Below are positions 1 to 4,835 of a stretch of DNA of 5,099 nucleotides, one piece after another (the stretch's first letter is position 1; the number at the start of each line of letters is the position of its first letter). The DNA comes from Halobacteriovoraceae bacterium (GTDB lineage Bacteria; Bdellovibrionota; Bacteriovoracia; Bacteriovoracales; Bacteriovoracaceae). The stretch lies in the NCBI GenBank assembly GCA_018663815.1, contig JABJPQ010000078.1:1-5099 (forward strand). The letters are read 5' to 3'. Position numbers and translations under genes: made by a program. Below the pieces are notes generated by a model. The model saw only the letters and a list, made by a program, of their open reading frames with translations, had not been told where the DNA came from and searched no databases.

Positions 1-32
1 CCAAAAAATAAAACGAGATCAGTATTATTCAT
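1..32 (-). CDS. Partial divergent CDS, N-terminus only
   Basis: An ATG at 32-30 on the minus strand is preceded, 6 nt upstream, by a perfect AAGGAG (44-39). The readable N-terminus is MNNTDLVLFFG, open to the left edge. Only about 10 codons are visible, so the product cannot be identified; the hydrophobic LVLFF stretch could be the beginning of a signal peptide or membrane segment, but this is a guess. The ribosome-binding site and first three codons are identical to those of the plus-strand ORF starting at 79. The call rests on the start signal alone. Confidence 0.45.
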   Translation of the reverse strand, partial: MNNTDLVLFF

Positions 33-87
33 CTTTTTCTCCTTCATTTGCCTTTGGCTTAGGTGAAAGGAGAAAAAGATGAATAAT
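24..87. repeat. 21-bp perfect inverted repeat carrying two divergent start sites
   Basis: Bases 24-44 are the exact reverse complement of 67-87, separated by a 22-nt spacer. Each arm, read outward, holds AAGGAG, a 6-nt spacer, and ATGAATAAT. The arms therefore supply the ribosome-binding site and first three codons of a leftward and a rightward gene. An RNA crossing the whole element could fold into a 21-bp stem burying both start sites. It may be a regulatory element, a local inverted duplication, or a chimeric junction. Confidence 0.85.
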
Positions 88-147
88 CAAAATGATCAAA
101 ACAAATTTATTTTTGAATGTAACGTAAAATTCCAATTGCTCCTTTAA
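79..147 (+). CDS. 22-codon ORF, probable true 5' end of the large downstream gene
   Basis: ATG 79 follows AAGGAG (67-72) with 6 nt spacing, the best plus-strand translation start in the left part of the window. It encodes 22 residues beginning MNNQNDQNKFIF and ending KFQLLL before TAA at 145-147. The frame of the large gene downstream is open from 128, so the two frames overlap for about 17 nt. Slipping one base at CTT-TAA moves translation into the large frame, giving LLL-K-QTQGIDPHSG and so on. Read this way the whole protein is about 629 aa. Alternatives are a true short leader peptide, an inactivating one-base indel, or a sequencing error. Confidence 0.55.
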   Translation: MNNQNDQNKFIFECNVKFQLLL

Positions 148-148
148 G
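142..148 (+). other. Candidate +1 frameshift site CTT-TAA-G
   Basis: The last sense codon of the 22-codon ORF is CTT and its stop is TAA. A leucyl-tRNA moving from CTT to the overlapping TTT would place AAG (Lys) in the A site and enter the frame of the large gene. This is the geometry of the release-factor-2 (prfB) +1 shift at CTT-TGA. Unlike prfB, no Shine-Dalgarno-like stimulator is visible just upstream, and the stop is TAA. A simple indel is equally possible. Confidence 0.35.
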
Positions 149-199
149 CAAACACAAGGAATAGATCCTCACTCTGGACAGACAATTGGAACGGATCCC

Positions 200-1969
200 T
201 TGACAGGCTTAAAGACGGCAAGAAAATTAGATGATCGCTCAAGGCAAAACTACCCAATTACAACTGAAGAAGGACGATACCTTATTCGGGATGTTCAAAG
301 CGGAACAGCTAAGTGGACAAAGCAGGGAGAGAAAAAAAGAAAAAAATTATTAAATTTCTTAGCAGATAAATGTGAATCTAATTTAGATGAGAAATGCGTT
401 TCCATATATGGCCAAAAGTGCTCACAAAAAGAATCTGAAAATAAATTGATTTCTAATATTTGCCATCCTTCACCTCCTCAAGAAAGCTTTGGAGGTGCTT
501 GTTTAAATAAATTGTCCGATATAGAAAAAAGTGAACTTAAGAATAAGTGTTTTACTAGAGCAGCGCTGGAGCCTATTGCTATATTATATCAAGAGTTGCT
601 AAAAGTGACTAAGCTTCCTTCTAATCAAACATATGAAGATATTTTTCAATTAGAACCTAAGTCCTTTGTTAGGTCTTTAAGGGGAAGGTATCATTTTGTT
701 GAGCTTAGTTTAGAAGAGCAAGTTAATTTTTTTGAACATGGTTTAAATCAACTTGAGCTTTTAAGAAAAACATTGGACAAAGTAAAAAACAGACAGGTTT
801 TTACTAAAGAAAAAAATAATGAAATAAAGGAACTCATAACTCTGATCAAAAACATTCTAAATAACAAAGAGATTTTTAAACGGGTTTCACCAAAATTGGC
901 TAAAATATTTCCTAATGAAGAGATTACTCCATATATAGTAAATACATTAGCACCTTTAACTTTTGTGTATTCAAAAAAAACAAGTGATAACCCAGATATT
1001 ATTTTGCAGCAAAGCGAGTTAAAACAAATAGAAGTTAATCTGAAAATGGCTAAAGTTGTTGCTAACACGGTCTCAGATCTATTTCACGAAGTATCTAAGT
1101 TAGCAAAACCATTTTTAATAGATTCACTTAATAAAAGTGAACATCATCTTAAAGATTTGAGATATGTAGATAATTTCAAAAATTGGCAAGGGTACTCAAA
1201 ATTCTTTAAGCAAGAGGATTCATTAAACTTAGTACGCAAGACTGACTTTGTTGCATTAGAACAGCAATATAAAAGGCTAAAAGACTCATATGGAATAGAT
1301 GAATTAAAATCTCAATACAAATCATTTTGGAAGATCCAAGATGAAAATGCGAGATTAACTGAAACAAAAAATAGATTTGTGAAAATGGGTAAAGCGGATC
1401 TTAAAAGATTACGAGATCAGCTTAAATATCAAAAGTACATTGTACAGCTTAGAAAAATTGAAGCTGCAGGGACAATGGCAAAGGGATTATGGTTTGATGC
1501 CTATAGAAGCTATGTAATTCCTGGATACGAAAGGGTTACAGAAAGAAGTGATTCAGACCACTTGTTAATCGATACTCTTGACTTTGCTTCTATTTTTGAT
1601 CAATTCGCATGGCATAATTTAGCCCCTGGGGAATATGAAGATAATCAACATGAACCAGACATTCAGCACTTACTTTCTGTAGAGTTTGTAAATGAGGTAC
1701 AAATTGAATTAGGTAAAGAACAACCTTTTTTAAAACGTATAAAACAAGCAAAGCAAAATGGTAATAAACAAAAATTTGCTCAAGCCAAAGAGGTTTTTCA
1801 AGTATATTTAGATTCAATTAGTTATATATCAAAAATTAAAGGCACAAATTTAATAAGTAAATTGCAAGAGATCGATCAGCAATTATGTCCAAAGTGGGTG
1901 TGGGAGAATGCTTTGAGTTCAAAAGGTGAGATTGCTATTGATCTTGTTAAGGAAAAAGTCCATGAGTAG
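200..1969 (+). CDS. Large helical protein of unknown function (589 aa from TTG; likely about 629 aa)
   Basis: I do not recognise a family. The only usual start in this frame is TTG 200, which has a poor ribosome-binding site. The coding-like sequence continues upstream to 128, with an internal echo (DPHSG then DPLTG), so the real start is probably ATG 79 via a frameshift. Residues about 41-55 are Lys-rich. Six cysteines cluster at 58, 66, 74, 88, 101 and 117, with a seventh at 563. Most of the remainder looks alpha-helical and highly charged, with coiled-coil-like stretches at about 350-420. No transmembrane segment or signal peptide is seen with either start, which is odd for a Cys-rich region. 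The C-terminal part has aromatic motifs (WFDAYRSY, PKWVWEN). Its stop overlaps the start of the secreted propeller gene, so the two are likely co-translated. Function unknown. Confidence 0.8.
   Translation: MTGLKTARKLDDRSRQNYPITTEEGRYLIRDVQSGTAKWTKQGEKKRKKLLNFLADKCESNLDEKCVSIYGQKCSQKESENKLISNICHPSPPQESFGGACLNKLSDIEKSELKNKCFTRAALEPIAILYQELLKVTKLPSNQTYEDIFQLEPKSFVRSLRGRYHFVELSLEEQVNFFEHGLNQLELLRKTLDKVKNRQVFTKEKNNEIKELITLIKNILNNKEIFKRVSPKLAKIFPNEEITPYIVNTLAPLTFVYSKKTSDNPDIILQQSELKQIEVNLKMAKVVANTVSDLFHEVSKLAKPFLIDSLNKSEHHLKDLRYVDNFKNWQGYSKFFKQEDSLNLVRKTDFVALEQQYKRLKDSYGIDELKSQYKSFWKIQDENARLTETKNRFVKMGKADLKRLRDQLKYQKYIVQLRKIEAAGTMAKGLWFDAYRSYVIPGYERVTERSDSDHLLIDTLDFASIFDQFAWHNLAPGEYEDNQHEPDIQHLLSVEFVNEVQIELGKEQPFLKRIKQAKQNGNKQKFAQAKEVFQVYLDSISYISKIKGTNLISKLQEIDQQLCPKWVWENALSSKGEIAIDLVKEKVHE
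1948..1953 (+). promoter_or_regulatory. Ribosome-binding site fixing the start of the propeller gene
   Basis: TAAGGA lies 8 nt before ATG 1962, inside the end of the upstream gene. It favours ATG 1962 over the in-frame GTG 1926, because only the ATG start puts a standard signal peptide at the N-terminus. Confidence 0.7.
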
Positions 1970-3041
1970 ATATCCTGCAACACTAGTTTTATCATTGATA
2001 ATAGTCATTATTTCTACTAATTCTGCTCACGCATGCTTGGAATGGGGCGTACCTACAATTAGAGGTCACCTACCTCTCGATGATCACTTTGAAGAGGTTA
2101 GTGGCGCAGACACTTCTCAATTCGGAAAAGTATTCCATATTAGTGAGGCAAAAAAGAAGCTTCGTTTATATATAACTGATAAAAATGGCAAAGATGCTCA
2201 AAAGGTTCTCATTTATAAACCAGGTAAAAACAAGGTTATGCTAACAGAGGATATCGAGGATATTTCAGTGGGATCTTGTTTTGAACTTAAACATGAGAAG
2301 TTAAAACAGGGAAATAATTCCTGTATATTTATGGCCGACATTGGTGGTGGAAAAAGAAAAGCTAGAAATCAGATTGTGATTACAATCGTTAAAGATAAAA
2401 TGAAGTATTTATCAACTGAAGAAGCATTAAAAGTACTTACGGTAAGATATCCAAATGGTGAGTCCTATGATGCTGAAGCCATGGCCATACATCCTGTTAC
2501 AGGTGATATCTACATCTTAACCAAAGAGCTTTATTTAGATAGAGATGAAAATCATGATGATAGCTTTGCTAAACCTGCAAAGTTGTTTAAATTAAATAAA
2601 CATGATTGGACAAATTATTCAAATGGGGGAGATTCAACTCTTAACTTTATAGGATTAATCGATTTTTCGACTATTAGCCGGAAAATGAAAAAGGATTATC
2701 TCTCTCAAGCTGTGACAGCTATGGATATTTCATCTGATGGCAAAAAGCTTGTGGTTTCTACTTATCGTGATTTATTCGAGCTTCATGTCGACTTAGCAAA
2801 GGTGATTGGCCAAGAAGATTTGAACCAAGTACTACTAAATGAAAAATACACAAGGATTGAATTGTCTCGGTCTGAAGAAAATCTTTCTAAATCAACTCGT
2901 CTTTTACAACAAGAATCAATCTTTTATGAACAAAGCTTAAACAAAACTAATATTTATTATTCTTCCGAATTTAAAAAAACTGATTTTGATTATAATATAT
3001 CACCACTTATGGCCGTAGAGTGCTTAAGTGAATTATATTAA
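1962..3041 (+). CDS. Secreted beta-propeller protein, phytase-like/esterase-like family
   Basis: From ATG 1962 the product is 359 aa. Residues 1-24 form a signal peptide: a short basic start, a hydrophobic core LVLSLIIVII, and cleavage after AHA24. The mature protein carries the landmarks of the phytase-like/esterase-like propeller family. These are EDIEDISVGSC (96-106) paired with C121 and MADIGGG (124-130); RYPNGESYDAEAMAIHP (162-178) then GDIYILTKE (181-189); VTAMDISSDGKKLVVSTYRD (251-270); and the late QQESI motif (316-320). The acidic DRDENHDD loop (193-200) could bind a metal such as calcium. Recognition is by motif memory, not by a search. The substrate is unknown: members are often annotated as phytase-like without proven phytase activity. 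It overlaps the upstream gene by 8 nt (ATGAGTAG), which suggests translational coupling. A C25 just after the cleavage site is not in a good lipobox. Confidence 0.8.
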   Translation: MSRYPATLVLSLIIVIISTNSAHACLEWGVPTIRGHLPLDDHFEEVSGADTSQFGKVFHISEAKKKLRLYITDKNGKDAQKVLIYKPGKNKVMLTEDIEDISVGSCFELKHEKLKQGNNSCIFMADIGGGKRKARNQIVITIVKDKMKYLSTEEALKVLTVRYPNGESYDAEAMAIHPVTGDIYILTKELYLDRDENHDDSFAKPAKLFKLNKHDWTNYSNGGDSTLNFIGLIDFSTISRKMKKDYLSQAVTAMDISSDGKKLVVSTYRDLFELHVDLAKVIGQEDLNQVLLNEKYTRIELSRSEENLSKSTRLLQQESIFYEQSLNKTNIYYSSEFKKTDFDYNISPLMAVECLSELY

Positions 3042-3068
3042 ACTTTATGAGTCAAAAGTTCATAAAGT
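3042..3068 (+). repeat. 9-bp stem-loop directly after the propeller stop codon
   Basis: ACTTTATGA (3042-3050) is the perfect reverse complement of 3060-3068, with a 9-nt loop. It starts at the base after the TAA. There is no T-run after it, so it is more likely a 3'-end stabilising or processing hairpin than an intrinsic terminator. Confidence 0.55.
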
Positions 3069-3119
3069 AGTTAGTTCGGTAACGTTTTTAATGAGTCATG
3101 TCGGCGTAATTGCTGCATC

Positions 3120-3143
3120 GCACGATAATGTTTCTTATCGTGC
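3120..3143. repeat. Perfect 9-bp hairpin, 6-nt loop
   Basis: GCACGATAA (3120-3128) pairs perfectly with TTATCGTGC (3135-3143) around the loop TGTTTC. No T-run follows on either strand. It sits one base from a second hairpin (3145-3180), so the two may be one structured element. Confidence 0.6.
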
Positions 3144-3144
3144 A

Positions 3145-3180
3145 TAGAATATAGATCATACGAGCGTGATCGATATTCTA
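3145..3180. repeat. Long imperfect hairpin next to the 3120-3143 hairpin
   Basis: TAGAATAT (3145-3152) pairs with ATATTCTA (3173-3180). After one A-G mismatch, GATCA (3154-3158) pairs with TGATC (3167-3171) and one wobble pair follows, leaving a 6-nt loop. The structure is 36 nt long in all. No T-run follows. Confidence 0.6.
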
Positions 3181-3287
3181 AAACATTGATTACAGTATGT
3201 CAAAATTGACTGAAATGATATTTTTGTGCAAATAATGCCAATTACGAAACAGAGATGTCGTAGTCAAGGTTGAATGTTAAACCAGTT

Positions 3288-3313
3288 GAGAAAAAGTCTT
3301 CTCGTTTTGTTTT
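3288..3313 (+). terminator. Weak candidate terminator of the plus-strand operon
   Basis: GAGAA (3288-3292) pairs with TTCTC (3299-3303) around a 6-nt loop, followed by G and TTTTGTTTT. The stem is short and A-T rich and lies about 250 nt after the propeller stop, so this is only a candidate. Confidence 0.3.
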
Positions 3314-3323
3314 AATGTTGCTT

Positions 3324-3360
3324 AAAAAATAAAAGGCTAACTTTTTAGTCGCTAGCCTTT
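3324..3360 (-). terminator. Rho-independent terminator of the minus-strand gene cluster
   Basis: On the minus strand, AAAGGCTA (3360-3353) pairs perfectly with TAGCCTTT (3339-3332) across a 13-nt loop and is followed by TATTTTTT (3331-3324). It lies 28 nt after the stop of the 158-aa secreted protein gene, in the right orientation. On the plus strand no T-run follows the stem. Confidence 0.8.
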
Positions 3361-3386
3361 GCGAGTATTAGCTAAAAATTATTCTA
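3358..3386. repeat. Element X, copy 1 (3' flank of the 158-aa gene)
   Basis: This 29-nt stretch matches 3997-4025 at 24 of 29 positions without gaps. Both copies end within a few bases of the stop codon of a minus-strand secreted-protein gene (stops at 3389-3391 and 4032-4034). Shared landmarks are GAGTATT and TTATTCTA at the same spacing. Confidence 0.55.
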
Positions 3387-3388
3387 AC

Positions 3389-3865
3389 TTAATTTCGTAA
3401 ATAAACTAACTCTTTAAGTTCACAAGTAAAATTGTTAAGAGTTAAACCTTTCATTATTTTCACTTTTGATTTACTAAAACTAATACTACCTCTTGGGCTG
3501 TCTAATCTTGAGATAAATAAATTGCCATCCATATATGCTAATTGGTCCATATCGTTTAGTAAAACTTCCACAGAAGTATCGACCTTATATTTTTCGATAT
3601 CGTCACGAGCAAACTGAACTGCGAATGTAAGGTGTACCTCGATACTTTTTGTTATTTCTACTGTTAGCCCTCCCCATTCATAAATAGGAAAACGACTGCT
3701 AATGCCAGTCAATTCGACAAGCTCACTTCCTTCGAATTTGATATCATTATAATCAAGCTCATAATGACAAAGATAGTCTATATTCTCTATTGAGTTTTCA
3801 CCAAGCCGATTAGCTTTGGATGAAATCGATGTGAATACAGTAATTATTAATAGTATTTCTTTCAT
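3389..3865 (-). CDS. Small secreted protein of unknown function, two cysteines (158 aa)
   Basis: No family is recognised. The start at 3865 is set by a strong GGGGGAAG Shine-Dalgarno just upstream. A longer reading from TTG 3892 would run through that Shine-Dalgarno and bury the signal peptide. Residues 1-18 (MKEILLIITVFTSISSKA) form a signal peptide with probable cleavage after SKA18, so the mature protein is about 140 aa and likely periplasmic or outside the cell. The only cysteines, C33 and C148, lie near the two ends of the mature chain and could form one disulfide closing a mostly beta domain; alternating hydrophobic segments (LTVEITKSIEVHLTFAVQF) suggest strands. It is the last gene before a strong terminator and may share a transcript with the 215-aa gene 166 nt upstream. 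Confidence 0.7.
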   Translation of the reverse strand: MKEILLIITVFTSISSKANRLGENSIENIDYLCHYELDYNDIKFEGSELVELTGISSRFPIYEWGGLTVEITKSIEVHLTFAVQFARDDIEKYKVDTSVEVLLNDMDQLAYMDGNLFISRLDSPRGSISFSKSKVKIMKGLTLNNFTCELKELVYLRN

Positions 3866-3871
3866 AATCAA

Positions 3872-3881
3872 CTTCCCCCTT
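3872..3881 (-). promoter_or_regulatory. Strong Shine-Dalgarno deciding the start of the 158-aa gene
   Basis: On the minus strand this reads AAGGGGGAAG, ending 6 nt before ATG 3865 (9 nt if only the AAGGGGG core is counted). It selects this ATG over the in-frame TTG at 3892. Confidence 0.65.
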
Positions 3882-3965
3882 AAGCATTTCAAAAATCAAT
3901 GTTTTTAATCTTTTAACAAGTTAAAGCAGGAATGAAAACCAAGGTCGACCTAGAGTGAAAAAAGG

Positions 3966-3987
3966 TAATGGTTTTAATACAACCGTT
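3966..3987. repeat. Element Y, copy 1 (upstream of the 158-aa gene)
   Basis: It reads TAATGGTTTT, then an AT-rich centre with ACAA, then CCGTT, and closely matches 4697-4717, allowing a one-base gap. It is an imperfect palindrome: AATGGTT (3967-3973) against AACCGTT (3981-3987). It lies about 100 nt upstream of ATG 3865 and only 9 nt from element X copy 2. It could be an operator or part of a duplicated flank. Confidence 0.5.
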
Positions 3988-3996
3988 GTTCATAAA

Positions 3997-4025
3997 TTTG
4001 TGAGTATTGGTTAGAATTTATTCTA
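3997..4025. repeat. Element X, copy 2 (3' flank of the 215-aa gene)
   Basis: This is the second copy of the 29-nt element at 3358-3386 (24 of 29 identical), ending 6 nt from the stop of the 215-aa gene. It contains the near-palindrome TAGAATTTATTCTA (4012-4025). No T-run follows on the minus strand, so no clear terminator separates this gene from the next. Confidence 0.55.
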
Positions 4026-4031
4026 GTAGTT

Positions 4032-4679
4032 TTAGAATTTTGCACATTCCATATCTAGATCATAGTCTTTTCCAGCAGAGCTTTTTGTCTCAATATTTAT
4101 CCCCAGTGTTCCGTGGTAACCAATTGGATAACGAGAATATTTTTTCCCAATATTTGTTCCTGTTACTTTAAATTCAGACTCATGTAAATCAACGTCTTGT
4201 TTTGCACACTGACCCACAATATAATCTTTACTAGAACAGGAGTCTTTCATGTTCTTATTTTGATCCCAAAACATGAATTCATTTAGTGCTGATGTGAAGT
4301 TCGTTGTCCCAAACTTAAAACTACTATATGTATTGAATCCAACAAATACACCTTCCCTAAGCCTTCCAAAAACCACAGCATTTTCAAACTTTGCATTGTA
4401 AGCTGAGCTATCATATTTTATACCGATACAAGCATAACCATTTACTCTGAGCCTATGAGGAATTGACAGTGCATTTTTGCCATAACAAGCATATCTTCTA
4501 GTAAAATTATTGACGTCTAGGTCTCTATTGCAAATTTCTCTAGACTCTTCCTTTCCCTTCACTTTATCATGGGAATGAACTGTATCAACCTTTTCTGGTA
4601 TCAAGTCATTATTAGCCAGCACATTTACTGAAAAACTAATAAATAGAGCTGCAATTAACAAACTCTTTGAAAAATTCAT
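4032..4679 (-). CDS. Secreted six-cysteine protein of unknown function (215 aa)
   Basis: ATG 4679 follows AAGGA with 5 nt spacing. Residues 1-22 are a clear signal peptide (MNFSKSLLIAALFISFSVNVLA) with cleavage after VLA22, so the product is exported. A polar, charged linker (about 25-48) precedes a folded part with six cysteines at 50, 65, 84, 138, 148 and 212, enough for three disulfides. The region 83-133 is rich in aromatic and glycine residues (VFGRLREGVFVGFNTYSSF), and 175-205 has Gly/Tyr strands (YPIGYHGTLGINIE), both consistent with a beta fold. I recognise no family or catalytic motif. Its flanks share short elements with those of the next gene (158 aa), although the two proteins do not visibly align. 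A terminal ECAKF resembles the late Cys-Glu of the 158-aa protein only in general design. Confidence 0.75.
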   Translation of the reverse strand: MNFSKSLLIAALFISFSVNVLANNDLIPEKVDTVHSHDKVKGKEESREICNRDLDVNNFTRRYACYGKNALSIPHRLRVNGYACIGIKYDSSAYNAKFENAVVFGRLREGVFVGFNTYSSFKFGTTNFTSALNEFMFWDQNKNMKDSCSSKDYIVGQCAKQDVDLHESEFKVTGTNIGKKYSRYPIGYHGTLGINIETKSSAGKDYDLDMECAKF

Positions 4680-4696
4680 AATATTCCTTTTTTAAC

Positions 4697-4717
4697 TAAT
4701 GGTTTTTACAAACCGTT
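4697..4717. repeat. Element Y, copy 2 (just upstream of the 215-aa gene)
   Basis: This is the second copy of the element at 3966-3987, placed 18-38 nt before ATG 4679. It is a palindrome with one mismatch: AATGGTTT (4698-4705) against AAACCGTT (4710-4717), loop TTAC. The position between promoter and ribosome-binding site suits an operator or a leader hairpin. Confidence 0.5.
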
Positions 4718-4799
4718 TATTTAAATTTCTTTGTCTTTGTTTTTGTCTTTTTTGCTCAAAAAACTAGATTTGATGAGAAATGTTAATTTTTATTTTTTG

Positions 4800-4823
4800 A
4801 GTCTGAGTTTTATTATTCAGACT
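4800..4823. repeat. 7-bp stem-loop just after the tandem-repeat gene
   Basis: AGTCTGA (4800-4806) pairs perfectly with TCAGACT (4817-4823) around a 10-nt AT loop. It lies 12 nt after the stop of the minus-strand repeat gene. On that strand the following bases are A-rich rather than T-rich, so it is not a standard intrinsic terminator. Confidence 0.5.
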
Positions 4824-4835
4824 ATTTATCGAAAG

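Larger units (their letters stand above)
3042..3388. other. Non-coding gap between convergent genes, rich in stem-loops
   Basis: This 347-bp stretch separates the plus-strand propeller gene from the converging minus-strand gene. I find no credible gene: the plus-strand ATG at 3091 opens only 18 codons and lacks a ribosome-binding site. The stretch holds four stem-loops (3042-3068, 3120-3143, 3145-3180, 3288-3303) and the terminator of the minus-strand gene. About 3090-3180 looks richer in G+C than its surroundings. The part from 3181 to 3287 shows nothing I can name. Confidence 0.7.
4680..4835. other. Upstream region of the 215-aa gene with T-rich tract
   Basis: This 156-bp gap should hold the promoter of the 215-aa gene, but I see no convincing -35/-10 pair. 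On the plus strand it has a pyrimidine-rich run with TTTGTCTTT at 4730-4738 and again at 4742-4750, followed by T6-GCTC-A6 (4748-4763). Such A/T tracts can bend DNA or serve as UP-like elements. Confidence 0.35.

Noticed and set aside
748..1068. Minus-strand open frame of 106 codons
   Set aside because: It is the antisense shadow of the large plus-strand gene, with low-complexity Phe/Ser/Leu content and no ribosome-binding site.
1590..1817. Minus-strand open frame of 75 codons
   Set aside because: It is fully antisense to the large gene, with no start signal.
1926..1961. GTG 1926 as an earlier start for the propeller gene
   Set aside because: It would put 12 extra residues ahead of a normal signal peptide; ATG 1962 has TAAGGA at 8 nt spacing.
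2022..2036. Lipoprotein lipobox before C25 of the propeller protein
   Set aside because: The residues before the cysteine are A-H-A; His at -2 and no Leu at -3 fit signal peptidase I cleavage better.
3432..3617. Plus-strand open frame of 61 codons
   Set aside because: It is antisense to the 158-aa secreted-protein gene, which has a signal peptide, ribosome-binding site and terminator.
3866..3892. TTG 3892 as start of the 158-aa secreted protein
   Set aside because: Its codons run through the strong GGGGG Shine-Dalgarno that serves ATG 3865, and the extension spoils the signal peptide.
3961..3990. Intrinsic terminator after the 215-aa gene
   Set aside because: The minus strand has a T6 run, but the hairpin before it is only about 4 pairs and is separated from the run by several bases.
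3966..4025. Integron attC site between the two small secreted-protein genes
   Set aside because: No paired RYYYAAC / GTTRRRY core sites are found in the X-Y junction and no integrase is in view.
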